Notes under the pieces: model-generated
The model's input: only the letters and a program-made list of their open reading frames with translations
The model's database searches: none
Told to the model about the DNA's origin: nothing
Shown: in pieces, positions 23,137 to 36,298 of the stretch
Position numbering within the stretch: position 1 is the stretch's first letter
Layout of the letters: each line of letters opens with the position of its first letter
Program-made: the position numbers and the translations under genes
Source: Emergomyces orientalis
Taxonomy: Eukaryota; Ascomycota; Eurotiomycetes; Onygenales; Ajellomycetaceae
DNA length: 64,000 bases
Assembly: GCA_002110485.1 (NCBI GenBank)
Contig: MOWL01000088.1
Span: 1,488,001-1,552,000 of the forward strand
Reading direction: 5' to 3'

Positions 23137-26100
23137 ATGATTAGTATCCAACATGCTTGTCTTCCATCGGTTCTGGCCTACGCGACAGCCACAAGTATGT
23201 ATTGCCTGTCCATTTCCTCCCTTCCCCCCCCCCCCCCCCCCTTTACTATCTCCCTTTTGAACGAGTAGCTAGAGATTGACCTACTGCTCACAACTACATT
23301 TGTTGCGGGTTTTCTAGCTCTACCCCCTTCCCCAGTCGAGTCTCCGTCAAGATGCAACTCTCCGTCTATGTGCAAAGCAGATCCTGATCCGCCTGAATCC
23401 CCCGCCGTATCTCCAGTAGTGTCTGTACCCCTGGACAAAGGTTCCCCGAGTTCCCGTTCCACAGTTCCCCTGCCGTCTAAAAACCTTGGGTTTCTCCCAA
23501 ACCTTGATGCCCAACCGCCAAGTCCCAAAGCTATTCCTTCACCAACTATACAGGAGGATGCCCAAGCGGATATCCCAAAAGATGTCCTGGAAAATAAACC
23601 CTCTGCAAAGAATCCGGTAACGCCTGAACCCGTTGGAGTATCCTTTTCCCAATTTGCTGCCCAGTTCCATCTTAAACAGCACCAGGAAGCCCAGAAGCGC
23701 AACCTATTGCAACGGCTACGCAACTTTCGCATTTCCATTTGTCTTTCTTCTCGTTTGCTCAGGCTTGGAGCAATCTCTCACAAAGGTTTGGTTGAAAGTT
23801 TTAAGCTGGGCGATAAGGCTAGTTTTATTTCTATTTACAATACCATCCATGACGTTCGTGAGGCGTGCGAGCCCTCCTCCCGCGGTATCAACAACTCATC
23901 AACCCTGGGTCACGATTCCATTCTTGGATTCTCTGGTACTTCCAGTTCTGATTCGGAAATCCGCCGCCCTTATAGTTTTGTGCACCAACTTACACCAACC
24001 TCCAGGGAATACCTGCTGGAGATCTTGAGCCTGGTCCGCACGGATCCCCATTTCCTCTTTGAGCGCATTGGTAACCTACTTCCTTCTCAGCTCTCGGCTC
24101 TTGTCTCCTCTGTCCACACGCTTGAAGTCGGTGATTCCATTTTTCCTCTTGCATCTCGCGGAAGAACAACACAGCCGATGTTCTCCAAACGTACTACTGC
24201 ACACTCTACTACTTTCAAAGAGCATGCTTTGGGTTTCGAGAGGACCGATCCTCTTTCTGCTTTGATTTTTAATGTTTTTGCTTCTTCTGGGAGCACCGAC
24301 TCCCGCGAGGCCCGGTTACGTTTGGACGTATGGTCTTCCACCTGCGCAAAATTGGTGTCCTATGGTGGAAGCAGTCATTATTCCTTTGTTGGCCATCTCT
24401 TGTCCGCTTGGTCCACTTCCACTGAATGGAAGGCTAAACCCAAATTTGAAATTTATTTGATGGACGTTCTCCAAAAAGGGGCTTTCCTCCTGCAACATCC
24501 AGAGACTCCCCGCCGGCTTGGTCATGATGGCGAACTCCCTGATCCCCTGCGAACTGGTGTTGCTGAGGAGTTTTTCCAATCTGCTGTTCGGGACTTGTTT
24601 GAAGTTCTGGATGACTCTGATGGAGGCTTCCCGCTTGGTGCGTTGGAATTTGGGAATGCTGTATTAGCCAAACTTGGAATGACTGAAAGTCGCAAACGAG
24701 CCTTGGAGTATATATTTTTCCAGTGGTTCTTTTGTAAATTCATGCATAATGCGCTTTTATTCCCGGAGGTTCGTACATACCCCCCCTCTTTCTGCTATCC
24801 ATAATTTCACGTTTCGATGTTTATTTCTAAGGTGTGCACTACCAACTTACATTTCTCTCTTTAGTCCAACGGTTTGTTACTCGATTTCCATATTTCTAAG
24901 GACGCACGAGAGAGGCTACTTGGGCAAATTTCACTCCGGGCGCAGTCCCAAGTATCCAGGGAGTTGCAATCCTTGTGAGTTCGCGCCTTATCTCTTTTAA
25001 CACATTCACTCCTGTAGATCTTCCAATATTAAGTTTTATTATAGGCCCCAATTTTCATTCTCCGATACGGGAATCAGAATCCATGTTGACAATATGCTGT
25101 CACACCTTTGTAATCCGATTCCAACCCCCCAGGTTAACACCCATTCCCCAGTTGCCAACCCACTTGTGGAACCAAACCTTCCTGAACGGTTCCTACTCTT
25201 ATCCCCAACGGATATCATGACGATTTTGGACGTTCTTTTCCCGAGGGCTTCACCTACCTTCTTCAACTCTTCGGATCCATTCAATCATCATCATCTATCA
25301 AACCCGCCTTCTCCTAGCAATTCCTTCTTTCCTCGAAATGAACGGCCTGGTCGAGGTTTTGAGTCGAATCTTTTCCAAGGCAGAATTGATACCTTTTCTT
25401 CTAGATCGTCCACCGCTAAAACCGTGTTCACTACCGAGATGAGTTTCCAGGATGCCACCAGGTCCTACGCAGTACCTGGTAGTAAGCCGATAAGCCCAGT
25501 TTCCCCACAGAACTCCCTTGCCCGAAACGCAGATCGTATTCGCTACGAGCTATCTGAGATCAATGAGTCAGAGGATCGCCCCACAATGGGCCATCCGTCG
25601 AGCGAGGACTGGGCTTTGATATCTGTTTCAAACGACGGGAAGACCATTACCCTGATGCCTTCTCTCGACCAGGAGCTGGAGGTCGGAGAGTCATTCTCTA
25701 GTGATGATACAGATAGCCGTCCGAGATCATCTCCAGCAGACGACGATCAGGAGATGTTACAAAATGCCATTGTCAAGCTGATCGACGAATTCGATCCTTT
25801 GGACGACTTTTCTCCTTATGACCCCATTTCTTCTCCTACTACCCGAACAACTGAACCATCCCTTAAGCAGAAATTTGCTAATGCCATGAACTATTGCCAA
25901 TCCCACGCTGACTTTGTTGGCGCCCACTACTGGTGGAATGCATCCCGACTCCTCCAAAGGGCCTATCCTAAGTTTTGGGTCACCGGTGATCACTCCAAAC
26001 TCTTGACCCCCATGTTTTTATCGTCGAAGGAGGCAATCGAAACATCTTCTTCCATCATTGAAAGGTGTGAAAGCAGGATAGTGGATCTTAAGCGGGCAAT

Positions 26101-28282
26101 GGCACGACTTCGATCTCTAACGAAGGAGATGATGACGAGTTTGGTGAAGCTGAGGAATAAGATGTGGTATATGACTGATGTCAAAAACTCGCTGAGATAT
26201 GAGGAAGCTAGAAGTGTCGCTCTCGCATTACAGACGATGGCTGGCCCCGCATCGATATCACCGATTCCTGAACCCAAACCGCGGTATGGTTCACGGACTC
26301 TTGGTGCATCATTCCTTCAAAAACCGGAGATCCAAACCATGAATGCGATGAAGGCACCCGTAAGCCAAGGAGGTCGATCTAAATTGTCTGATGAGCAGGT
26401 TGACATGACTAGGAAGTGGTTGCAGCGTTCCGGAATTGATAATTTCTGCAAAGGGGAGGAGCGGATCCATCGGTTTTGCTTGGAGATAAAAACGGCCGTT
26501 GGGAGACTAGTTGGGGAGACTATGTACGAAACGCCGGTTCTGTGGTCCAGTGAACTCTATCAAAAAGAACGCTCCATATACGATGCCTCTGGCGGGCGGA
26601 CTGTCACTGGGCTTGGCGCGTCATCGAGCCTTCGACCGTCAAGCATCGCAAGTGAGGAGTCGCTGTACCAAGCGCCATCGAGTGTGGGCGTGGGTTCTAG
26701 GACTTTCGACCATCATTTCCGGTCTTTAAATGAAGCGCCATCAATAGTGCGCAAATCATCTTTCCAAAGTCTTGCATCGGAGAAGTGGAGATCGGGAAGG
26801 GATGCCACCTGTGGTGATACATCCTCTATCGGTGACTCACCTGGTAGAGCCATATCAACATCCGCAAGTGACTCAACCTTCTGGTCTCCGATGCACACAC
26901 AAGCACAGTCCACAACGAGCGCTTCGAGCCTCCATTCTCGGCCGCCCTCGATGTTTAGCGATGTCCTCACACCAAGGCGGCCCGACCGGAATGCTCGCGG
27001 CAAAGTTGCGTTTTTGGACGAACTCAGGCAGACACTAACGAGCTTGTTGTTGAGCGATCTCGGCTCTCCTGTTTGGAGCTGTGGCAGTGAAACCGATGCC
27101 TGGTTTTCGATTTATTTGAACCAGCCACGGATCCAAAGGCAGATGGAGAGACGTGCAAGGCTTGAAAGATTCTTAGCGGAATGTGCTTCTAGTGATGATG
27201 AAAATGGAACCCCCATGTCCCATAGACTCAGGAGAAGCAGGTCTGCGGATGCTATTTTGCTTAGTGTTCACAAGCCAACGGAACCGGACCTACGTACACC
27301 TACCCCGACTCAGTCGTCCCCTCTCCAAGAAACACCTGATTCATTCGATTTTGCGTATAACACTGTCTTTCGCCAGTTGATGGAGAGATTTTCTCGACAG
27401 TCCAACCCCTATACTAAGCTTAAAGCACTGCAGGACCTGAGGTCACTAGTGATCTCATCACTGAGCTCTGGGAATGATAGTGGTGCCAATATGGGGGTTG
27501 GCGCGTTCAGTGAGCCTTCATCTGCTCAACCGGAAAACGGACGACTCCAACGCAATAGCTTATCTGAAGGATCGAGATTACCACAACCGCCATCAGCAGA
27601 CTACCGAAATCTAAACCGAAACCGAACCCCATATTCACCTATGTGGGGGTCAATAGCCTCATCTTCCACTTTCCCAACATACCCACCCTCCGAGACAGAA
27701 ATAATCCTCGCAATGCGCGACCTAATCCAAACGATCCAACCCAAGACCCTGTTCCGCGACCTCCAATTCATCTCCGCCTTTATCCCCTCCGAAATCCTAA
27801 ACAAAACCCACAGTGGAACTGCATTCCTCCAATTCGGCCTTGCCGCATTCGCCTTGAAAGACGACGTATGCAACAGCATGGTCGAGATCGCAGATAACAT
27901 CGTCTCACGTGAACTCAGCAAACGGCAACAGCGCCACCACCATCCCCACCATGAATCCGCCGCATTCAACGAGTGCAACGGCCTCGAAGATGCAAAGTGG
28001 ATGTGGATCAATACGGCGCGGGAAGGAAACCCTGTTGCCCAGCGCGAACTTGCCATCTTATACCTGACGCATCCGGAGATTTTGCCGCGGGTGACGCTGC
28101 CGCTGACTATGCCGCGCGACACCTTCAAAGCAGAGATGATGTATCGGCGAGATGGGGATTCCAAGTCAGATCCGCAAAGTATGTGTTTGGCGCTGCACTG
28201 GATGCAGCTGTCGGCGGCTGGCGGGGATGAGTTGGCGAGGAATCGGTTAAGGGAGAGGGAGGAGTTTGATTTGATTGCGTGA
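23137..28282 (+). CDS. large RasGAP-like / Sel1-like protein
   Basis: Exons join(23137..23194,23318..24768,24865..24974,25045..28282), 1,618 aa, all phases consistent. Exon 1 is only 19 codons plus one base and was chosen because it is the ATG frame that joins 'LPPSPVESPSRC'. The first intron contains a C17 run (23225-23241). Residues about 180-550 resemble a Ras GTPase-activating fold: 'LVRTDPHFLFERIGNLLP', and, spanning an intron, 'QWFFCKFMHNALLFPE' with 'LLLDFHISKDARERLLGQI'. I do not see a clear Arg-finger motif, so catalytic activity is uncertain. The centre is long and disordered with many Ser/Pro. The C-terminus 'AREGNPVAQRELAILYLTHPE' and 'CLALHWMQLSAAGGDELARN' matches Sel1/TPR-like repeats. 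It could be a signalling scaffold acting on a Ras-type GTPase. The donor GTTCGT after 24768 is unusual. Confidence 0.8.
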
Positions 28283-31200
28283 GTTGGAGGAGTAGTAGTT
28301 GATGTTGTTGTCGTGGGTCTTCGTTGCTTTAGTTGGTTAGGCAGGGATGGGGATGATAATGATGATGATATTATTATTCATCTGTTGTGTGAATTTGAGA
28401 TTTTCTTGTTCTATACCAGCTTTCCATTTACCCGTCGTCCCCATTTTCAGCAATCCGGCCTTGGTTTATCCATTGCGTACCATTTCCATGATAAATTCTT
28501 GCCCCCATTTTCGATTTATTTTATTCTTGCATGTTTTTTGCTTAACCCAGTTGTTTTTCACATTTCTCTGTTCTCCTCTTCTGGTTGCCGAGGGATCGAT
28601 CATTTTTTTTTCATTTATAGTTCAAGTTCTATTTCATGGGATGGAAATAATGGTGCCTTGCCTTAGTTGATTTTCTGTTTTTTGATTTTTTGCTTCGTGC
28701 TCATTCAAAAACTGTACCTTCTTTCTGTTCTGCCATCGCTCTTTTTTCTTTTACTATATCGTCTGGGAGGATATTTGCTTCATCTGTTCAACCCTTCATA
28801 ACTTGCAGTGCGTTTTCCTTTTTCCTTTCCTTTCCATAATTACATTTACATATCTCTACCATCGTTTCTACATTTCTACTTCCTGCACTCTTTTGCCTGT
28901 TGTTTCTGTTTTATTTCTTTCGATTGATGTTGACCTTGTCTTGTTTATGCGAACATTAACTTTTTCCGGCTTGGGATTCTAAAGTACAGTACAAATATGG
29001 GAGGCTATCTGTGTCATTTTCCTCAATGCTCTATGTTCTTGTTTCTGCTGTGCCTTTTGCATATTCACCTTGTTTTGAGGTTGTCTTGCTTTGCACTGTG
29101 TTATCTTTTTTACCTTTTTGATATTTGCTCTATCAACAATTTTCAATTCTTGCTATGATTTTTTGCACTGTTCTGTCCGCCTTGAACCTGTTGGCTTGCT
29201 GACTATATATCTTCTATATTTATTGTTGATTTACTTTACTCTTGCGTTACATATCTGGTTGTAGCTGGTATGTCTATTATTTTTTCTCCCATTTGCTCGG
29301 CTTCATGCTATTTAAGAGAAGGAATCAGTGTTTTAATTGAGATTAAGCGGACGGTGATGTTTCTTTATTCTACCTTTTACTCTTAGAGATGTTTGCTTGC
29401 ATGTTTTTGAACGGTGCGATATACATATATCTATAAAAGAAAATAAATTGCATTTTGATTTTTTTTGATTTTTTTTTGATTTTTTTGAATTTCATTAACT
29501 TTCTTCGGCAATATAATTATGAAACAGTCCTTAACAAAAAGATATCCAACTTTTTATTAGCTGGGAGAGAAAGAGCCTTTCAAGTTTGTAGTTTGACTCA
29601 GATGAATGAAAGAAGTTACAGAATTTCAATCTCTGGCATAGTCAGGCCACATGCAGAAACTGGCAGCTCTGACCAACAAACCTCCGATTTGATTTTTTTT
29701 TCACTCTTGCTTCCACTCTATAAATTGAATGTGAAGTTCTTTATCAAGAAGCATCTGCAAAAGTCTTACAGACATTTTGATTTATAACTTTTTCTTTGTT
29801 TATATCCTACACTACAGAGGTATCGTGATATTTATGAAGAATTCTACTGATGAAATGAGCAACTTTACTTTGTCTGGGCTGATTCTGTACAAAATCCGGC
29901 CTTCTGAGCACTGGAAAGCGTGCCACTTTTGCCATCATACGTATATGCATCCTCTTCCTCAAACAGGCTTGTTTTCAAGCCACTCTGTATCATATTTCTG
30001 ATATCTGGTCATATTATTTTACTCTTAGTTTTTCTGGAGCTAAATCGAGGTGAAAAAAAAAAAAAAAGTTGAGTTCAGAGATACTCAGCATCTTCGCCGG
30101 CACGGGATTAGCAGAGATCGGTGTGTTAGCAGAAAGCAGAAAAAGAAATAAGGTGCATTCAAAGTTACGCAGCATTTGCAACGGGAGGGATTAATCTTCA
30201 AGATGCACCGTGAGGAAACAGAGATCAGAAAGTTAGTAGAACACAGAAAAAAAGATATAGAAGAGTTTCACTAACAGGTTTAAAAGCTTCAAGATCCATT
30301 AATTCCCATGGAGATGGCGGCTGCTGCTTCAGTGTTTCTTGATTAATCGGCCACGGCTACTGGGGCCGTGATCGCTGACGACTTTTAGTGGTTACATCTC
30401 TTTTCTGGATCAAAGATTTTAATTTATCGCTTTCGGTGGGTACTGGGGTCATATCAATGCGCTGGAATTTGATTGAGAAGGCTGTTTGTGAGAGTGATAT
30501 TGATATTTGGTATTAGTTAGTTGGCCTGCGTTTCGTGAACTTGGGCGTCTCCGAGATTGAATCTATTTTTTGTCGTCTCACATTTAGAATCTTTTCATGG
30601 TTTCTTTTGTGGTCAGCAACCTTGATAGTGTTTCATGGGCACTGTATGTGAGTAGAAATAATAATGTAACCCATATTCACCGAGAGTACTACCTTTGTTT
30701 GGGCCCTGAATGTTCAAGCTACAGTTTTCAGAAGCTACCTGCGGAGCTATAGAAGTCATATTGTCTTCCGATTTTTGAAATATAGAGAGGCGAGCCGTAT
30801 AAATAGTACGAAAATGGTCGCCAGTTCTCTTTCATCCATGTTGATATAGAAAAAAAAGCGAGCATGTTTGGTGGGAGGAAAAAAGTGGAAGTGCTACCAT
30901 TATCCCCAAATTCATGCGAAAATAGAAAATCGACAAAATTCCCAGGATTAAAAGCTTTATTATTAGGAGCTGATCAAGAAAATAGTACGAATAGTATGAT
31001 ATATTAATATATTTATTCTATTTAGTATATTTCATGATATCAACTATTGATGTCCGCCGAGAGTACGGAGTAATAGCGGCCAACTGACCTGGGCATATCC
31101 ACGTGACCCTGCCATGTTGTCCCTGGTTACGTTACGTCATTGGTTATTTCGCCCAACGCCCGTGTACGAGCCGCAATGCAATTCAACTCGGCTCAACTCA

Positions 31201-31764
31201 AACCTCATCTTCTCTGCTTCAATATCATCTTCACCCCCCCTTTTACATTTGCTATTGCTGTTGCTGTTATCGTACTTGGCCTGTGACAATCATATTATTT
31301 GTCAAATTGCCATCTTTGTTTTTGGCGGCAAATACACCCCTATCCAAAGGACCCCGTTATATGTATATCGTTATTATCCTTACCCCACCCTCCCCGCCGC
31401 TATTCACACTGGTTCAAGCGGTCTCTCGAACAACGAGCAACAAGCAATAATCGACTAAGTAGGCAGACCTTCAATTTGGTGACATACACTTATCCCCTTC
31501 GTCCTTTCTCAGAGAGCTTTAAACGACTGCGCCTTGACTCTCCATCGATCTTGGCCTGCGATTGGAGTGGGGCGTAAAATTATTTAAGTATCCACTAGCC
31601 AAACCGAACGGGTGGGTTCCTAATCTCCAGCTCTTTTGTTCCGAAGCGGGAGTTCATTTACAAAAGGTCATGATAATAGTGCCCGCGGCAATGTCTGCAA
31701 GAAAATTTACCAGAGTGTCATTTTTGTAGAATCGCAGCTAATTTCCCTTTGTACAGTTGCAAGC
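28283..31764. other. 3.5-kb T-rich intergenic region
   Basis: Strongly T-rich on the plus strand for its first 1.5 kb (multiple T runs near 29455-29490) with an A15 run near 30053-30067. No gene is supported. The 115-codon frame at 31103-31450 is pyrimidine-rich leader-like DNA upstream of the GLC8 gene. Confidence 0.45.
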
Positions 31765-32914
31765 ATGAGAGATCAACAACATACCAGGTTGCCCAGCGGT
31801 GACAGTACGCAGAAGCGACCAAAAGGTGAGACGCTCTAGTGATATGTTGGACTTTTATCTTTTACCAATGCCCTGTGCTGGATTGAAGCTCAAGAGATAT
31901 TGACTTACCACAACCCAAGGAATCCTCAAAAATAGCTCATTTTCCAGCTCCCGGCATCCACAAGGTTCCCCTCCTCAAACATCGCCAACCTTCTCAGACC
32001 CTACCACAAGCCAACAACTTTCCATCGACAACAAAGAACTCACCCTCCAAAATACGTTACAAAACGCTGGCCGTCCCATCGGCAACGCGCGATCTTCAAT
32101 ATCCCGCCGCCAATCATCCGCTTCAGGCCCCAACGGCGGCTTCCACCAAGATGATGATGATAACTCCACCCGTCTGAAATGGGACGAAGTAAATCTCTAT
32201 CTCACCGAGCAAGAGCGAACTTCAACCATGAAAATCGACGAGCCAAAAACCCCTTATGCCCCCCACTATAACCCGGACGAAGATGAGGATGATATAGACA
32301 TGGAAATGGGCATTGATGCAGGTGATCTGGCCGTTGATGAGCTGGATATGTATAAGGGGCGGAAACATGGTGTTCGTGATGATGATATTCCTGGCTTAGA
32401 GCTGGGGGAACCGGAGGAGTCTGGGTGGGAGGAAGGGGAGGCAAGTGGGTCAGGAAGAATTACGCATGGCAATCGTAGGATGAGTGATGGGAGTGCGGGA
32501 CGGCCGGAGAAGCATGTTGTTGTTGGGGAGGATGGGAGCGCTGATGACCGTGCTGCGGATGATGATAGCCTGGAGACTAGTAGGAAGCATCATGATTTCG
32601 AGGAGAAGCGGAAGAAGCATTATGAGATGAGTATGGTGAAGGAGTTACTTGGGTACGTTTAACATTTAACCCCCCCCCCCCCCCTCCCTCCCTCCCACTT
32701 CTGTTAGACTGGCGGTAGATTGCATTCGATGGGTTTTTTTGACGATATCTACTTTTCAAGACATCCCGAAGACATCGACGCGCTTACGGGAGATGAGGAC
32801 GACGAGGATGACAATGGTGACGTTAACGTTAACGAAAGTGCGCAAAACAATGGCACACAACAACTCCCACCCATGCCAAAGATTCCAAATGATGTCGCAA
32901 TTACACGGCACTGA
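31765..32914 (+). CDS. glc8: protein phosphatase inhibitor 2 (IPP-2/Glc8)
   Basis: Exons join(31765..31825,31920..32652,32761..32914), 315 aa. It binds and regulates the PP1 catalytic subunit. The three family anchor motifs are all visible. 'KGILKNS' (SILK-type PP1 contact, about residues 20-26) is assembled across intron 1. 'LKWDEVNLYLTEQER' with 'MKIDEPKTPY' carries the conserved phosphorylatable Thr-Pro-Tyr region (Glc8/inhibitor-2 activation site). 'DFEEKRKKHYEM' is the HYNE-like helix that enters the PP1 active site. The C-terminus after intron 2, 'HPEDIDALTGDEDDED', is acidic as in fungal relatives. Longer than animal inhibitor-2 because of an extended acidic/Gly-Ser middle. Intron 2 contains a poly-C run near 32670. 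The acceptors AACCCAAG and TTTTCAAG are AAG type. Confidence 0.92.
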
Positions 32915-34276
32915 ATTTTTTTTTTTTTTTTTTTTTTCACCCCTCGCCCTCACTTTTGCTCGTTTTCTATTTTCTGCTAATTGCCAGACCCCACTTGAAA
33001 CGATCTCTGTACACCGACCGTACGTTCTACTATTCTCCGTTTGCCTCGACTTGATTTATAGCCGATTGAGTTGATATGATTTGATAGTCGTCCGATAATC
33101 TCAAATGTTACGTCTAACAAACTTATTCACATTTTTTCTCCTTTTTCTTTTTTTCTCTTCTGCGCGTGCCTCCTCCGCCCACCGCTATTGCTGTGGTCGA
33201 TTGGGGAACAAAATACACATACCTACCCGTTTTTCTTCTACCTACTTTCCCCCGTCCCTCCACTCCGTAATCTTTTTTTCAAGGAGTTGGCTGGCTTTTC
33301 GTTCTTCTTTTTTCGCTTTTTGAACTACCCCTTTTCGTTTTCTTTGTTTCCCTGTAATTTTCATTCTTATTTTATGGCCTGCTCCAATTTTTGACGCAGA
33401 TCGCTAATCCATCTGGCGTGCCCAGATGGCAGGGGTAAACAATGATGACCCCGTTTCTTTCTCTCCCAGTCGTCGGATTTCGTTCGCCCATATACATGTA
33501 AATGTATATGGATGTGGAAAATTACTAGCATGAAGCAATTGAAGAAATTGTGAATTCAAATGAAAGTAATCTTTTGCTCAAGTTACTCTATTTATATAAA
33601 ATTATTTCTTCTATGCCCCCGTTAATCGAACTGCACCTGAGGTTACTGAAGTTGATATTTATTTCCCAGGTTTTCATTGCCTCCTGCCCAATTTTACTTT
33701 CTTATATTAAATTATTCCATCAATATAGTTAATGTCCCTAATATATTTCCTGTGACGGTTGGCTAATCTATCAGTTTCCTAACTTCGTATTTTTCCTGTT
33801 TGAGTAAAACAAAAACATCCTTTTCTGTAGGCTCTTCCACTATCTAGCCCCTTAGATTATGGGCTACCGTCCTACTCCCATATTTTGCCTTCCCCCTAAG
33901 TACAGTACAACATCTACCTAGTACTAAGTATCTAGGTATCCACCCGCCCTTAACAACGTAATTATGTTATTAACTTAGTAAATAGCACGCTAGAATAAGC
34001 GTAATAGTTTGCTAACATATTCGTTTAAACATAGATCCCTCCAATTATCCAAACTAACCACGCATCCAACCTCTCTATCACGCCGCGCAGCTTGCCTACC
34101 ATCCCCCTCCCCCCCGGCAAGAACCCCATCGTTAGTCATAACCGTCATAATCATCTAGTGCCCCGTAGGGATAAATTTAATATTCTTTTATTAATACGTC
34201 CATCTACCATCGAAGGATCCCTGGGCCCCTCCAACGGCTATATCCAAACGGTGGCACAACACCAGGGGCGGACGAT
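32915..34276. other. intergenic region
   Basis: It starts with a T22-type run (about 32916-32937) and pyrimidine-rich 3' UTR-like DNA, then AT-rich sequence. No gene seen. The part just above 34276 is the DNA immediately downstream of the NRPS-like stop; no carrier-protein or thioesterase coding is recognisable there in three frames. Confidence 0.45.
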
Positions 34277-36298
34277 TTACATCTCCCTCCGCCCCACAAA
34301 TTTAATAGATCCGTCGCACTCATACCTCACCAGGTCTCCCGTCCTATACATCCGAACCTTTCTCCCAGGCGGTCGTATGTTCGGAAAACTTGCAAGCCAT
34401 TCAGGGTCATATATGAAGGCCTCTGTAACTATCTCCTCATCTTCGTCTTCGTCTTCGGAGCTATAGTAACCACGAGCTAGGATCCTTCCTTCAATTAACA
34501 GCTCGCCGACCCCTCCAATGGGAACAAGTGTGCGATGAACATTTCCCGGCTCGGCAATCCACGTCCTACAACCCATCGCGCGGCCGATGTTGAGCCGGCC
34601 GTGATATTTTAATCGTTCCTGGTGGCGTGCGTCAGTGGCAGCGCAGCAGATGGTACACTCCGTATTGCCGTAGAGATGGAATAAACTGACGCGGTCCTGC
34701 CATTTGAGTACATCGTTTATCATGAGACCGTCGCTGATGACGGATATAACATGGAGGCTGGGTACGGCATCTGGAGTAAGTTCGCGTAGGAGGATAGGGG
34801 TAAGAAAGACGTGAGTGGCTTGGGTAGAGGATATCGCGCGTGGCAAATATGCATCCCTGTCATATTCTGTGGCATAGCATACGCATCCGCCCTTGGCGAT
34901 AGTGCCGAAAATGTCAGAGATGCTCACATTGGAGGTAAGCGATGAGCATTGGAAAATCCGCGACTTGTCATTTATTTTCAAGGTTTCGGCAAGGTGGAGG
35001 ACGTTGGTACATATGGCCTCGTGATCTAGAATTACTGGCTTTGGTGTGGAAGTGATGCCAGATGTGAACATGACAAAAGCCGGGTCTTGTGGGGAAATTT
35101 GCGGCTCGTAAATATCAGGAGCTGGGGCGAGAAGGTTTATGAAATTCGGTAAGTCCGTGAGTATATACTCGACTTTGCCAAAGAGCTGGTCCACCTGGGA
35201 CGGTGCAGCAATGACGAGTTTTGCTTCTATGGACTGAATGTAATGCGTTGGGTCCAGTAGATCGATTGGTACACAGGTAGCGCCAGTGCGAAGAACAGCC
35301 AACATAGCAATGATAGCCCATTTGGATAGACCCATGCTGAAAAGTACCATTATCCCTTGTTTAACTCCAAGATCGTGAAGGTAGAAGGATAATCGCGAGG
35401 ATTGCTCCCACAGCTCGCGGAATGTCATGGGCCCATCCCAACCATCGGAAGCAAGACTCATGGGTTGAGACGACACCTGGATACTTATAAACTCGTGAAT
35501 GCATGTTTTTGTGGCTTGACTGCATGGATCTATTCTGTTCCAGCGCTCGATCCGGGATCTGTCATAATTACAGAGCATATCCAAATTTGGAACGGTTTGT
35601 CTTGGATTGGCCAATATATTTTTAACGATCTTTTTGAATGTTTCGCATAAGCTTTGGGCTACCGTTCCCGTCATTGAAGAAGCCCGACACCGGCAGACGA
35701 AATGTTTTGGCGAGATATATAGGTGGACATCTATCATATCAGGACACTGTATGTCATTTAACCAGTTAGCAGGAAGCACATCTATACTTATTTGAACCCT
35801 CCTTACAAGGTATCCACCGATCTCATCCATATACTCAGAATCATTTCCTTCCAGCATATGTATCTCAGTGTTAAAGCTTGCAAGGGTTCGCTTCAATCCT
35901 TCAGCAGGGTATCCCTGACGCGGGGCTGATTCCAGCCGTTCCAAGATTTCAAGGACAGTATCCGTTTCAGAAAGATGGACATGGCACCATGACTGGGTTT
36001 GTGAATATTCTTGGGTGGTGTCTACCCGAGCAGACGGGACCTCGCGCCTCGTATGGCTGGCTTCTGCCACGCCAAAAGAGACCTGGTTGGTGTTGGCAAA
36101 TTTCCTCATTATCAAGGCCCATACAGACTTATAGAATGTAAGAAGGGATAGAGAGTTCTCAGCGCAAAATGAGACAGTTCTCGAATGTTCGGCATTTCGT
36201 ACATAAGCGCCTGTTTTGAAGACACTGTGGCCGATTTTAGGTGGTACGTGGTGTTCAATGACTGGAAATAGACAAGGAGGGAGAGGTGTTGGGACCAT
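34277..36298 (-). CDS. NRPS-like protein: degenerate condensation remnant plus truncated adenylation domain
   Basis: Single-exon frame of 673 aa. Residues about 45-265 resemble the C-terminal half of a condensation domain and its linker ('LLTFYKSVWALIMRKF', 'NYDRSRIERWNRIDP') but show no HHxxxDG. The adenylation domain, which would activate an amino or carboxylic acid as AMP ester, follows. Core motifs: A1 'MTFRELWEQSSRL', A2 'AVLRTGATCVPIDLL', A3 'FTSGITSTPKPV' (normally SGxTGxPKG, so degenerate), A4-like 'SNVSISDIFGTIAKGG', A5 'HLYGNTECT', A6 'GELLIEGRILARGYY', A7 'YRTGDLVRYE' with 'GRRE'. It stops right after, so A8-A10 with the catalytic Lys, the carrier (T) domain and any release domain are absent. 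An acidic Asp/Glu run lies between A6 and A7. Likely a decayed or truncated secondary-metabolism gene. Confidence 0.85.
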   Translation of the reverse strand: MVPTPLPPCLFPVIEHHVPPKIGHSVFKTGAYVRNAEHSRTVSFCAENSLSLLTFYKSVWALIMRKFANTNQVSFGVAEASHTRREVPSARVDTTQEYSQTQSWCHVHLSETDTVLEILERLESAPRQGYPAEGLKRTLASFNTEIHMLEGNDSEYMDEIGGYLVRRVQISIDVLPANWLNDIQCPDMIDVHLYISPKHFVCRCRASSMTGTVAQSLCETFKKIVKNILANPRQTVPNLDMLCNYDRSRIERWNRIDPCSQATKTCIHEFISIQVSSQPMSLASDGWDGPMTFRELWEQSSRLSFYLHDLGVKQGIMVLFSMGLSKWAIIAMLAVLRTGATCVPIDLLDPTHYIQSIEAKLVIAAPSQVDQLFGKVEYILTDLPNFINLLAPAPDIYEPQISPQDPAFVMFTSGITSTPKPVILDHEAICTNVLHLAETLKINDKSRIFQCSSLTSNVSISDIFGTIAKGGCVCYATEYDRDAYLPRAISSTQATHVFLTPILLRELTPDAVPSLHVISVISDGLMINDVLKWQDRVSLFHLYGNTECTICCAATDARHQERLKYHGRLNIGRAMGCRTWIAEPGNVHRTLVPIGGVGELLIEGRILARGYYSSEDEDEDEEIVTEAFIYDPEWLASFPNIRPPGRKVRMYRTGDLVRYECDGSIKFVGRREM

